The notes under the pieces: model-generated
What the model was told of the DNA's origin: nothing
Database searches by the model: none
Seen by the model: the letters and a program-made list of their open reading frames with translations, nothing else
In this document: piece by piece, positions 23,207 through 30,960 of the stretch
How the letters are laid out: each line of letters opens with the position of its first letter
Position numbering within the stretch: position 1 is the first letter of the stretch
Source of the DNA: Moduliflexus sp964602655
Lineage (GTDB): Bacteria > Moduliflexota > Moduliflexia > Moduliflexales > Moduliflexaceae
Direction of reading: 5' to 3'
DNA length: 31,297 bases
Assembly: GCA_964602655.1 (NCBI GenBank)
Contig: CAZRSF010000074.1
Coordinates: 1-31,297, forward strand
Position numbers and translations under genes: made by a program

Positions 23207-23605
23207 TCATCCAAAGATCATCCTGTACGCATCATACACCACAAACATCAGTACCGCCGCCCATATTGCAATCGCAATTCCGGCAGCCCCCGCCGCCATG
23301 TCCTTGATCAAAGCGATTTTGGGATCATGCCGAGGATTGATATAATCGCAGATTGTTTCAATCACGGTATTCATGATTTCCGCAATCAGCATCACGCCGG
23401 TCACGGTCAAAATGAACAGAAAATCGAATAACGATTTGATATAGGCCGCAACCCCTAAAAACAGCACGGCAACCACGACTTTATATTGAACGCTGAAATC
23501 AAGAAGAATCGCGGCGCGAATCCCTTTCAGCGCAATCGTGATCTTTCGCCAGGGATGATACCCTTGTTTCCATGTTTTAACAGGATTGTTCGTAGATCGT
23601 TGCAT
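23207..23605 (-). CDS. dgkA: Diacylglycerol kinase (prokaryotic type)
   Basis: This 132-aa, three-helix membrane protein has the DgkA signature: E76 in AEIMNTVIE (E83), D102 in IKDMAAGA, and a basic N-terminal amphipathic part. DgkA phosphorylates diacylglycerol or undecaprenol in the inner membrane. Length and residues fit the family. Palindromes of family 1 lie on both sides (23121-23163 and 23634-23670). Transcription unit unclear. Confidence 0.93.
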   Translation of the reverse strand: MQRSTNNPVKTWKQGYHPWRKITIALKGIRAAILLDFSVQYKVVVAVLFLGVAAYIKSLFDFLFILTVTGVMLIAEIMNTVIETICDYINPRHDPKIALIKDMAAGAAGIAIAIWAAVLMFVVYDAYRMIFG

Positions 23606-23633
23606 CGAATACCGCCTACCTCGTCGCTTCGAT

Positions 23634-23670
23634 GAAGCTGCCAGGCACGTTCAAGGTGTCTGGCAGCTTC
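23634..23670. repeat. Family 1 palindrome, variant
   Basis: GAAGCTGCCAGGCACGTT, centre C, then a near complement. Paired substitutions (CCAGG/TCTGG) keep most of the stem. Lies between dgkA and the SGNH gene. Confidence 0.75.
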
Positions 23671-23700
23671 TTGTTCGTTTCCATCGCTGTTCAAAAATCG

Positions 23701-24771
23701 CTATTGCGCGCGCAAATATTGATCAGGAATAAGAGCCTGAGATTCAAGAAATTGTCGTATTTCCCAGGCGATCACTCCATTGGCTGATTCATTGTAATGG
23801 GCATCGTTCGGTATGACAAATCGTTCGTTCGATACCGCGCGCGCGATATTGAGAGAGTATTTTCCTTGTTGCAAAAAGGCATCATGCAATTCGTCTATTT
23901 TGGTAATTAACACAAACGTTGCTCCATGCAAATTGGACGCTTTCTCCATTTCGCGCACCAGGATTTCTCCTAATTCATACGCCTCTTTTCGAATGCGATC
24001 TTCGTCGGATTTGCTGACGACATTGGATTCTTTGGGTTGCGAAGGCCGCGTAACGAGAGAAGAGAGCAATGTAAGAAAAAACGGAATATTGGCGCGAAGG
24101 ATTTCATACGATTTTATCGAGCGAATACACCAGTAGTGCAAGGGTTTCAGCATCTCAGGGATTGGCGCATCGTCCTTTACGGGAGAATTGATCAGCACAA
24201 GCTGCCCTGTTTCGAACGTAAATCTCGGTTTCTCCCGTCCGAAACGTTTGGTGTGCAGATGGCGGTTGTCGGCGTAATGAGGCACATACGCCATGACAAT
24301 GTCCGGCTGATAACGAAATCCTTCTTCGCGTAAAAATAGCAATTCCTGATCCACGCCAAAACCGCTGACGCCCATATTGATCACTTCTACATTTCGAAAA
24401 TACCCTTCTAATAATACGGAAAAATGTTTTTCAATCGGCACGCCATAGCCGAACGTATTCGAATCTCCCATCAACACAATTCGAAAAACATTCTCCGGTT
24501 TTTCATAGGGAGTCTCATCATCGCGCAATCCTTGAGAATTGATGCGATACGCTATTTTATACCCTGTTCGGTGGGATGTTCCTCTTGAAAACGGTCTTAA
24601 CGACCATCCGAATCGTTCATCGAATCGGCCTATGCCTAAAGGGACCATAGGCTCCAGTGTATGATTGAAAAGGATCGCCACGCGTGTTGTGAATTCTATA
24701 ACGGATAACCCTAATATGATACAGACAATAATAAAGCCTATTTTTTTTCGAATCGTTACTTTTTTTGACAT
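23701..24771 (-). CDS. Membrane-anchored SGNH/GDSL hydrolase
   Basis: This 356-aa protein has an N-terminal membrane anchor (about 10-33) and then an SGNH domain. The nucleophile is S104 in VLMGDSNTFGYG, with GVSGFGVDQE for the oxyanion block and D323-x-H325 (NDAHYNE) as the catalytic pair. Related proteins deacetylate or acylate exported polysaccharides. The start codon overlaps the end of the upstream DUF6062 gene by 16 bp, so the two are coupled. It probably acts outside the cytoplasmic membrane. Confidence 0.83.
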   Translation of the reverse strand: MSKKVTIRKKIGFIIVCIILGLSVIEFTTRVAILFNHTLEPMVPLGIGRFDERFGWSLRPFSRGTSHRTGYKIAYRINSQGLRDDETPYEKPENVFRIVLMGDSNTFGYGVPIEKHFSVLLEGYFRNVEVINMGVSGFGVDQELLFLREEGFRYQPDIVMAYVPHYADNRHLHTKRFGREKPRFTFETGQLVLINSPVKDDAPIPEMLKPLHYWCIRSIKSYEILRANIPFFLTLLSSLVTRPSQPKESNVVSKSDEDRIRKEAYELGEILVREMEKASNLHGATFVLITKIDELHDAFLQQGKYSLNIARAVSNERFVIPNDAHYNESANGVIAWEIRQFLESQALIPDQYLRAQ

Positions 24772-25493
24772 GAGTGATATTCCGAACCGACGAGCATGGT
24801 CATTGCGCGTTGCCAGCAGCGACGTTCTTCGCCGATCTCTTCGTGTTGGAAACGGTAATCATGCTTGCGAGCGAATTCTTTCAATTCGGCAAGAATCTGC
24901 GTCAATTGCGCTTTGGCCTGATTCAGGAGAAATTCGCGAGCAGCCGCATCTTTTCCCAATGCCAGCGCCCGTTGCAGATGGAGCAGGCACAGGCCGTCAG
25001 ACGCGCTGAGCGCCTGCCTCATGCGCGATTCCTGTTTGGCAAGGGCTGACAGCAGGATATTGATCGCATTGGTTTCGACCTGTTCTCCCAGTGCGCACGC
25101 CGGGCATGGGGTATGCTGCGGGATCAAGCCTGATAGCGTTTCCTGATCTTGTTTGCCGAACAATCGGCGCAGCCCTCCGCCTCCTGCCCGCATTGCGACG
25201 TTCTGCCGTTCGAACACGGGCTTCACTTCTCGCTCAAGAATATCCTGATACATAATGGCAACCGTCAGCAAATTGCCGCGTTCAAGCGTGGAAAGACTCC
25301 AGGCGTGAGTATGGCAATAACCCCACGCATGGCAGAATTCCTCGCGCAGGTCTGGCGCATCCACATAGTCATGCAGCACAAGCACGAGATATTTGCGCTC
25401 TGACTCGTTTTTCAAGCTGCAGATCGGGCAACCCGGCTGCGCACATGCTTCTAATACGGCGACATCGCCAAGATGCGGAACGTAATCTTTCAT
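24756..25493 (-). CDS. DUF6062 cysteine-rich protein
   Basis: This 245-aa protein has two repeats of a CPxC ... C-x-x-H pattern: C22/C25 with C54, C60 and H63, then C130/C133 with C169 and H172. It matches DUF6062 (C-P-I-C with H-A-W-G-Y-C-H-T-H-A-W). The arrangement suggests zinc or another metal bound by each repeat. No enzyme is known for the family. It overlaps the SGNH gene by 16 bp and lies 148 bp from the divergent fau gene. Confidence 0.82.
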   Translation of the reverse strand: MKDYVPHLGDVAVLEACAQPGCPICSLKNESERKYLVLVLHDYVDAPDLREEFCHAWGYCHTHAWSLSTLERGNLLTVAIMYQDILEREVKPVFERQNVAMRAGGGGLRRLFGKQDQETLSGLIPQHTPCPACALGEQVETNAINILLSALAKQESRMRQALSASDGLCLLHLQRALALGKDAAAREFLLNQAKAQLTQILAELKEFARKHDYRFQHEEIGEERRCWQRAMTMLVGSEYHSCQKK

Positions 25494-25508
25494 TATTGAC
25501 CATGTGAA

Positions 25509-25536
25509 CTGTCAAACACTTTCAACGTGTCTGGCA
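25509..25536. repeat. Family 1 palindrome, degenerate
   Basis: CTGTCAAACACTTTC followed by AACGTGTCTGGCAA; partly decayed. Lies between the divergent DUF6062 and fau genes. Confidence 0.65.
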
Positions 25537-25558
25537 ATTATTGAAGGATATTCATAAC

Positions 25559-25587
25559 TTGACAGGAACAATCGCGTTAAAATAAAT
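25559..25587 (+). promoter_or_regulatory. Possible fau promoter
   Basis: TTGACA at 25559-25564 is followed after 17 bp by the weak -10 ATAAAT (25582-25587). The -35 context CTTGACAGGAA also appears before the DJ-1 gene at 6913. The -10 is poor, so this is tentative. Confidence 0.35.
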
Positions 25588-25641
25588 GAACAACATTGCA
25601 TTTCCCATCATTTGTCAAGAAAATATCTTGAAAATCGCCGC

Positions 25642-26238
25642 ATGAAAGAAAAGACTGCATTACGACGACATATCAAGGCAAGGCTGCGCCAATTTGCGCC
25701 GGAGACGTTGCGTGAAAAAAGCGAGCGCGTCACGCAGCGCCTGATGAGTTTACCTGCATGGCGTGGCGCGGATGTGATTTTGGGATTCTGCTCACTGCCG
25801 GATGAAGTGGACACGACCGCTCTGCTTACTGCCGCGCTGCAAACGGGGAAAACGGTTGCGATTCCGCGCATTGTCGAGGATGAGCTTGTATTTCATCTGC
25901 TGCCGGAGATTGACGCGCCGTATGTCGTTAATGCGTTCGGCATCCGCGAACCTGCTCGGGATTGGCCGCGGTTTCGACCAGAAGCGCATCTGGATCGGCC
26001 TCTCCTTGTCTTAACGCCGGGACTCGCCTTTGACCGTCGCTGTTACCGACTTGGACGCGGCAAGGGATTTTATGACCGCTTTTTCTCTCAAATCAGGGCA
26101 ACTCGGAATATTCACGCGGTAACGGCAGGCATCTGCTTTGCGGAACAACTTGTCGAGCGCGTCCCTGTCTCAGAACACGATCTGCCGGTTGATACGGTCG
26201 TCGCCGAACATGGAATATTCGAACGAATACATGACTAA
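25642..26238 (+). CDS. fau: 5-formyltetrahydrofolate cyclo-ligase
   Basis: From the ATG at 25642 the protein is 198 aa. It matches the 5-FTHF cyclo-ligase family: RRHIKARL at the N-terminus, PGLAFD (about 126-131) and RLGRGKGFYDR (136-146), the folate/ATP-binding signature, with late DLPVD. It converts 5-formyl-THF to methenyl-THF using ATP. A TTG at 25612 would add ten residues; neither start has a clear ribosome site. A family 2 half-palindrome begins right after the stop. I checked the downstream 340 bp for a 6S RNA because the two are linked in some proteobacteria, and could not support one. Confidence 0.93.
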   Translation: MKEKTALRRHIKARLRQFAPETLREKSERVTQRLMSLPAWRGADVILGFCSLPDEVDTTALLTAALQTGKTVAIPRIVEDELVFHLLPEIDAPYVVNAFGIREPARDWPRFRPEAHLDRPLLVLTPGLAFDRRCYRLGRGKGFYDRFFSQIRATRNIHAVTAGICFAEQLVERVPVSEHDLPVDTVVAEHGIFERIHD

Positions 26239-26252
26239 AACCCCTGACAGGG
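26239..26252. repeat. Family 2 half-palindrome
   Basis: AACCCCTGACAGGG begins immediately after the fau stop; only one half of the family 2 element. Confidence 0.55.
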
Positions 26253-26559
26253 CATTATCATTAAACATGGCTATGATCTTGTGAGTGATTGTCAATTCAT
26301 ACAGATCGCAGTCATCAAGACCCGCCGTGAACATATCCTCGTTCGTGCCTGATTGAACAGGCGTCTTCGGGATAAGCGCAGCAGCAAACGCGCCAGTTGA
26401 CGCGATTGCATCAGATTCTCGCAGACAACGCGACTATGTATGTGTTACGATAAATCGAAAAAGAGACGTGCGAGCGTATTGCTCGACTTATAGGCAGAAT
26501 CCCCCGCTTCGGGGGACGAGAAGAGAAAGAGGCAGACTCAGGAAATAGCATCGCGCATA

Positions 26560-26594
26560 AAGGGGTCAGGCACTTTAACTGTGCCTGACCCCTT
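26560..26594. repeat. Family 1-related palindrome with GGGG ends
   Basis: AAGGGGTCAGGCAC, a 7-base loop, then its exact complement: 14-bp arms. The core GTCAG-x-CAC links it to family 1. It ends 13 bp past the C45 gene stop and could help end its transcript. Confidence 0.75.
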
Positions 26595-26606
26595 ATCAGC
26601 ATCTTT

Positions 26607-27740
26607 CTACAACGGCAGACGTTCCCAGAAGTCCGGCGTCGGATGCTCGATGGGGAGCGTGACGGCAAACTCGCCGGGGGCGGCTGGATGCAGCGGATCA
26701 AACGTGTGCCAGGCGTTGACATGCGGCGAGCCGAAACAGATGTCCGCCACGCCGGTCGTCACATCCAGAATCATCGAATGCAGCGTGCCGAAGAACTCTT
26801 CGTAATAATGGGCGCAGAGTCCCGCCGGATAGACATCCGAAAGCAGGCTGCGCATCGTCTCCGGCGTGATGTTCGGCGCAGTCTGGCGCAACCGAGTTGT
26901 CATCGTTTCATAGCGCGTCTTCGAATGCCGCATCTGATACGGCGCAAACGGAACGATTTCCGGCAGCGTGAAATGATTCGTGGCGCAGATAAACTGTTCC
27001 GCGCTCGCCGCATTGATCTGTTTGACGGCATGATTCCCGCCCCAGATTTCCACGACCGCCGCCGTGCCCTGTCGATCCGCCAGAATCAAAATCGGATTGC
27101 CGCAACAGGGGAAGTCGTCAATCAGTTTCAGCGCGTCGTTCACTGTCTTGCACTGATCCAGCAGCGTCCGCACGAATGCCCAGAACATGAAACCGTCCTG
27201 GATCGGCGGCGTCATGCCGGGATAGCGTCCAACCGGCATTCCACCAGCAGACATCGTGACGGCGAACCCATGCTCGTTGATGCCGTCGTTCCGACCGAAC
27301 CAGAGCGACGATGTGCCGACATGCGCGGCCTTGCCAGCGACGCGCGTGGTGAAGACGGTCATATCGTCTCTCGTGTCATTGAAATCGTAGTTGCGTCCAA
27401 TCAATAGATGATGGTTCGCCGTGATAGATGGCAGCGCGGCAAAGTGGCTGCAATGCGTGGAGCGCAAAAAAGTTTCCAGATAATATATGATCTGCGCGGC
27501 TGACACGCCGAGCGTGTCGGCGCAGCCCTGAAGCTCGTCGTTCAGGCCGGGGCAGAAGCGGTCGAATTGCTTCATAACAGCAGTTACGTCGCCAGTCGGC
27601 GCGTGTTCTGCCTGAGAACACATCCACTGTTTCAGCGGCGGAATCTGTTTGATGATTTCCCCCTGCATCTGACCAACTTCATAAGCAGAACCTTCGAATA
27701 CGGCATGAATGAACTTTGTTTGTTTGGATTGTTGGGTCAT
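26607..27740 (-). CDS. C45-type Ntn-hydrolase (acyl-CoA:6-APA acyltransferase-like)
   Basis: From the ATG at 27740 the protein is 377 aa. It shows the C45 pattern: an N-terminal helical part (AYEVGQMQGE), then the internal nucleophile C97 in STHCSHFA. GRNYDF (115-120) and the GINEHGFAVTMSAGG region follow. In this family autocleavage before the Cys frees the catalytic residue. The frame extends to a TTG at 27770 inside a palindrome, which I do not accept as the start. Substrate unknown; relatives cleave linear amides or N-acyl compounds. Confidence 0.82.
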   Translation of the reverse strand: MTQQSKQTKFIHAVFEGSAYEVGQMQGEIIKQIPPLKQWMCSQAEHAPTGDVTAVMKQFDRFCPGLNDELQGCADTLGVSAAQIIYYLETFLRSTHCSHFAALPSITANHHLLIGRNYDFNDTRDDMTVFTTRVAGKAAHVGTSSLWFGRNDGINEHGFAVTMSAGGMPVGRYPGMTPPIQDGFMFWAFVRTLLDQCKTVNDALKLIDDFPCCGNPILILADRQGTAAVVEIWGGNHAVKQINAASAEQFICATNHFTLPEIVPFAPYQMRHSKTRYETMTTRLRQTAPNITPETMRSLLSDVYPAGLCAHYYEEFFGTLHSMILDVTTGVADICFGSPHVNAWHTFDPLHPAAPGEFAVTLPIEHPTPDFWERLPL

Positions 27741-27758
27741 TGTGTTGTTAAAGCTGTT

Positions 27759-27810
27759 CAGGAGTGCCAAAGCTTGCTTTGGCTGTCAAAGCAGAGCGTT
27801 GACACTCCTG
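27759..27810. repeat. Compound palindromic element, family 3 (long form)
   Basis: An outer stem (CAGGAGTG at 27759-27766 with CACTCCTG at 27803-27810) encloses two inner hairpins, CCAAAGC-TT-GCTTTGG and TGTCAA...TTGACA. It could fold as a three-way junction. The core CAAAGCTTGCTTTG is shared with 9369-9396. It sits between the C45 gene and the AraC gene. Confidence 0.75.
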
Positions 27811-27824
27811 TAACAGTCCAATTT

Positions 27825-28760
27825 TTACCACATCTGCAACGGCTCGACCGGTAAGTAGATGTCCATGATCATGTTCTCTGTTCGCGGATCATCGGGGGCA
27901 AACCGGCAAATTTCGTAACATGGCCGGTCTGAAAGCTGAAACCCGCTGTCTGGCAGCCATTCCGAATACAAACCATGATACGCAGCTTGCAATTCGGACT
28001 GCGTGCCTTCGAACCGATAGACAGCGTACTTTCCGCCCGCAATGTCCATCACTCCGACGAACTGATCGCCGGACACCGCTTCCGGCACCGGAATGCAGAC
28101 GTAATAGCGGCACTTGTCCGCTGAAGTTATTCCCGGATCGTCGAGCGAGATGCCGATTGGCAGCGTCTCCGCTGTCCAGAGGTCTCGCGCCGACGCCCAT
28201 TGCCACAACTGGTTCCAGGCCGCGCGAATCTTCTCCACGCGGTAGCCCTGGAGGTTGGCGACATACGCGACATGAAAACGCGGCATCTGCGTCATCGTCA
28301 CATTCCACTGACGCGCCTGCTGCTGCGGTTCTTCGCGTAAGACAAGACCAATATCATTCTTTGCTTCGAATTTGTCTTTCCAATCCTTGCGATCTGTTTT
28401 GCAAATCTTGCGATCTTTGCTGCGCCGCCATTCCGTTGCCGACACGCCGAACGCTTGTTTGAAGGCGCGGGAAAATGCCGCAGAGGATGAAAAGCCGCAA
28501 TCAAGGGCGATCTGCGTAATGGATTTCGCGCCGGGGTGGATAAGCATCCAGGCGGCGCGTTCGACTCGCAGGCGATTGACGAAGACATTCGGCGTTTCGC
28601 CCAGAAGCGCCGTGAAAATCCGGTGAAAATGAAACGGCGAAAAATACGCTTCTTTGGCAAGCGTTTCCAATGATAACTCTTCGTCCAAATGTTCGGTAAT
28701 AAAGGTGATAACGCGATGAATGCGCGTGGCATAGACTGAGCGTGAGGCCGCGTCGTTCAT
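27825..28760 (-). CDS. AraC family regulator with GyrI-like effector domain
   Basis: This 311-aa protein has an N-terminal pair of AraC helix-turn-helices (about 10-112: LSLETLAKEAYFSPFHFHRI, then ITQIALDCGFSSSAAFSRAFK). A C-terminal GyrI/Rob-like small-molecule domain follows (about 150-311). AraC-GyrI proteins respond to amphipathic or drug-like ligands. It is divergent from the LysE exporter at 28952, the usual layout for a regulator controlling an exporter. The ligand is unknown. Confidence 0.9.
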   Translation of the reverse strand: MNDAASRSVYATRIHRVITFITEHLDEELSLETLAKEAYFSPFHFHRIFTALLGETPNVFVNRLRVERAAWMLIHPGAKSITQIALDCGFSSSAAFSRAFKQAFGVSATEWRRSKDRKICKTDRKDWKDKFEAKNDIGLVLREEPQQQARQWNVTMTQMPRFHVAYVANLQGYRVEKIRAAWNQLWQWASARDLWTAETLPIGISLDDPGITSADKCRYYVCIPVPEAVSGDQFVGVMDIAGGKYAVYRFEGTQSELQAAYHGLYSEWLPDSGFQLSDRPCYEICRFAPDDPRTENMIMDIYLPVEPLQMW

Positions 28761-28914
28761 AACAGCAATCGTCCTCTCAAATGGTGTGTGTCGAGAATAA
28801 AATCCGTCCGAAAATGGCCTGTTTCTTCAAGTTCGGGATACGATTGTCAAGAAAAATAGCCTGCCGCATTCGCTCACGACGACATGAAAAGTCACGACGC
28901 GCGGACGTTTTGTC

Positions 28915-28951
28915 TTGACGCTGAAACACCCCTTCGTATCATCGCCGCGTT
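28915..28951 (+). promoter_or_regulatory. Promoter predicting a leaderless lysE mRNA
   Basis: TTGACG (28915-28920) and TATCAT (28937-28942) are 16 bp apart. The lysE ATG is at 28952, nine bases after the -10, so the transcript would start at or within about three bases of the start codon. No ribosome site is present, consistent with leaderless translation. Confidence 0.6.
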
Positions 28952-29566
28952 ATGGATATACATGTGCTGTGGAAAGGTCTATTGATTGGCTTCTCAATCG
29001 CTGCGCCTGTCGGGCCGATTGGGTTGCTTTGCATTCAGCGTTCGATTTCAGGCGGATGGCTGCTCGGCCTGATTTCAGGTCTCGGCGCGGCGTCGGCAGA
29101 TGCGATTTACGGCATCATCGCTGCCTTCGGCGTCACCGCGGTTTCGTCGCTGTTAGTCGAGCAGCAGTTCTGGTTTCGACTGATTGGCGGCGCGTTTTTA
29201 TGCTACCTCGGCGTCAGGACGTTTCTCTCAAAACCGGCGGAACAGAGCGCGTCCGCTGCGAAATCCGCCCAACCGCTCCGTGCGTACGGCTCAATCTTAT
29301 TCCTCACATTAACCAATCCCATCACGATTCTGGCCTTTGCCGCCATTTTTGCCGGAGTCGGTTTCGGCAGCGCGTCTGGCAGCTATGCCTCGGCGGCGCT
29401 GATGGTGTTTGGCGTGTTTAGCGGCTCAATGCTCTGGTGGACGCTGTTGAGCGGCACAATCGGCCTGCTGCATGGCAAACTGCGTCCGCAGCATCTTGTC
29501 TGGATCAACCGATTATCAGGCGTGGTGCTGGTCGGATTCGGGATTGTCGCAATACTGACACGCTAA
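28952..29566 (+). CDS. LysE/RhtB family amino-acid exporter
   Basis: This 204-aa membrane protein of about six helices carries the LysE signature APVGPIGLLCIQRSISGGW (18-36) followed by GLGAASAD, and later LTLTNPITILAFAAIF. The family exports amino acids or related metabolites. It diverges from an AraC-GyrI regulator. The start is likely leaderless, as described for its promoter. The convergent pseudogene begins three bases after its stop. Confidence 0.9.
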   Translation: MDIHVLWKGLLIGFSIAAPVGPIGLLCIQRSISGGWLLGLISGLGAASADAIYGIIAAFGVTAVSSLLVEQQFWFRLIGGAFLCYLGVRTFLSKPAEQSASAAKSAQPLRAYGSILFLTLTNPITILAFAAIFAGVGFGSASGSYASAALMVFGVFSGSMLWWTLLSGTIGLLHGKLRPQHLVWINRLSGVVLVGFGIVAILTR

Positions 29567-29569
29567 GCA

Positions 29570-30327
29570 TCATTTCCGTGTTCGCCTTGACAATTCCTTG
29601 TTCACAAACTCGGGATTATCCCACGCGCCAAGATGTCCCGCATGGGGAATAATTTTCGTCGTCACATTTGGAAGAGTCTTTTTGGCGCGATTCATCACAT
29701 CATCTGCTGATTGATAAATATATTCTGAATCCCCGATCAACAATAGCACGTTTCCCCCTGTTCTGGCAAGTTGAGCATCACTAAATGTTGTGGGCATACC
29801 CATTTTTGCACTGTTCGGATCATCAGAAGCTCGTGCCATATATTCGCTCCAATCATGTGATGCCTGGTAAGGACCTAACAATTTCCGACTCACGTCTTGT
29901 AATTTTCTTTTATCATTCGTAAACAGCATGTTGAGAAGGATTCCCATCCATTTTGTTTTTTTTATGGGATGCCGGCCGCAGGATAATTGATTGCATAACT
30001 ATGGGCGATCCATCCCCCCATGGAGCAACTGAAAAGATTCACTTCTTGTAATTCCAGGGAATCAATAATATCATTCAGCCATTGGCTGTATTCAACCGCA
30101 ATGACTTTGTACTGTTTCGAGAGTGCTTCAACATTTGGAGCCCATGAAGTTAAGTTCAGCCCCATTGCATGTAAAAGAATAATTGGCCGGTCATGAGTTT
30201 CTCCTGAAATGACGACTTGCGTATGACCGAATCTGGTTAACACTCTGACAATTCTGTTCACTGTCTCGCCCAGAACTATCGGCATTTTGAAAAAAAATGG
30301 TCGGTATGTAGGAAGGGTTTCAGGCAC
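29570..30327 (-). pseudogene. Decayed alpha/beta hydrolase gene
   Basis: Two frames (30327-29962 and 29947-29570) together recall one alpha/beta hydrolase: RPIILLHAMGLNLTSW, a nucleophile-like SCSMGGW, GNVLLLIGDSEYIYQ and the late His in AGHLGAWDNP. The family blocks between VIAVEY and SQWLND, and between INYP and AAGIP, are missing. AAGIP is then followed by a stop and a frame change before WMGIL. At least three lesions are therefore present and the gene is almost certainly dead. An intact member would be near 290-300 aa. Confidence 0.8.
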
Positions 30328-30570
30328 TCTACCTTGCGTGTGGCGTTATCTTTCCAATTTTCGGTTGAATAGAGGCAGATGGCGTTCGGTATAGATTGAA
30401 CCTTCGGAGGATTATGGCGGTTTGTGGAGGCGCGTAGGCGTTATTGATAGGCATACTGATTTTCATTCCGCGCATGTGTATTGTAGAACAATACATGGTC
30501 GGCTTCTCACCAGACAAAAAAAATACGCATGAGATAAACCCGATTCACCTTCTAATAAGGGGGGAAGAGT

Positions 30571-30683
30571 CCTAATGCCGCGCTTCAGGCTGCGAGCAGA
30601 GCGTGCGGCCACGTAAACTCGATGAAACGCCACCCAAATTTGATCCGCGCCCTCTGCGAAATCGCCTGCAAACGCATTGTTCG
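30571..30683 (-). repeat. attC-like imperfect palindrome directly behind the toxin gene
   Basis: On the minus strand the element opens with GCCGAACAATGCGTTTGCAG (30685-30666), close to the attC R''-L'' form, and ends GCAGCCTGAAGCGCGGCATT then AGG, like L'-R'. The two ends pair over about 40 bases with one extra base in the first arm (TTTGCAGGC against CTTCAGGC), as in attC sites. It is VCR-like in length and starts one base after the frame-restored toxin stop. The R' core reads ATTAGGA instead of GTTRRRY, so it may be degenerate. Confidence 0.45.
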
Positions 30684-30686
30684 GCA

Positions 30687-30960
30687 TTATTCCTTCGGGA
30701 AGTACCGATAAATATCTTTTCGATGTAAACATCGAGTAAAAAATCACGGTATCGTCAATGATTTCAACGCCAATGCGATAGCGGCTGCATCGAATTCGAT
30801 AGTAGGTCTCATATCCTTTTAATTTCTTCACATTCGCAATATCACGGATTGTTTTGGCCTGCTTCACCTCAAGAATGCTCTCTTTGATCGTCTGTAAAAT
30901 CGTGCGATCTCTGACCTTTTTCACATCTTTTTCAAAGCTGGCTTCGAATTTGGTATTCAC
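30687..30960 (-). pseudogene. RelE-family toxin with homopolymer frameshift
   Basis: The first 74 residues are RelE-like (KLKGYETYYRIRCSRYRIGVE). At a T6 run on the minus strand (A6 at 30738-30743 on plus) the frame breaks. With five T the product would end TRCLHRKDIYRYFPKE at a TAA (30689-30687), the classical RelE C-terminus, at 90 aa. With six T the frame instead runs on to 30463 through an unrelated palindrome. Either the gene is inactive, the tract is phase-variable, or it is a sequencing error. It overlaps the antitoxin gene by ATGA. Confidence 0.82.

Larger units (their letters stand above)
26239..26606. other. 368-bp intergenic region with several hairpins
   Basis: It contains a family 2 half-palindrome (26239-26252) and GCCTG-6-CAGGC (26347-26362). 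CGAGC-5-GCTCG (26471-26485), a strong TCCCCCG-CTT-... hairpin (26500-26516) and a perfect 14-bp-arm palindrome (26560-26594) follow. No convincing open frame and no gene family visible. It lies between convergent fau and C45 genes and could hold a small RNA. Confidence 0.5.

Noticed and set aside
26239..26560. 6S RNA gene downstream of the 5-formyl-THF cyclo-ligase
   Set aside because: I could not find the long closing stem or central bubble; only unrelated short hairpins are visible.
68..26594. CRISPR array from the repeated palindromes
   Set aside because: Copies are dispersed over 26 kb between genes, vary in sequence and lack regular spacers.
29570..29947. Separate small gene after the hydrolase N-terminal frame
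   Set aside because: It is the C-terminal remnant of the same alpha/beta hydrolase, so it is annotated as part of one pseudogene.
30463..30686. Long C-terminal tail of the RelE-like frame as a real domain
   Set aside because: The tail is a translation of the attC-like palindrome after a frameshift; the canonical RelE end is present in the neighbouring frame.
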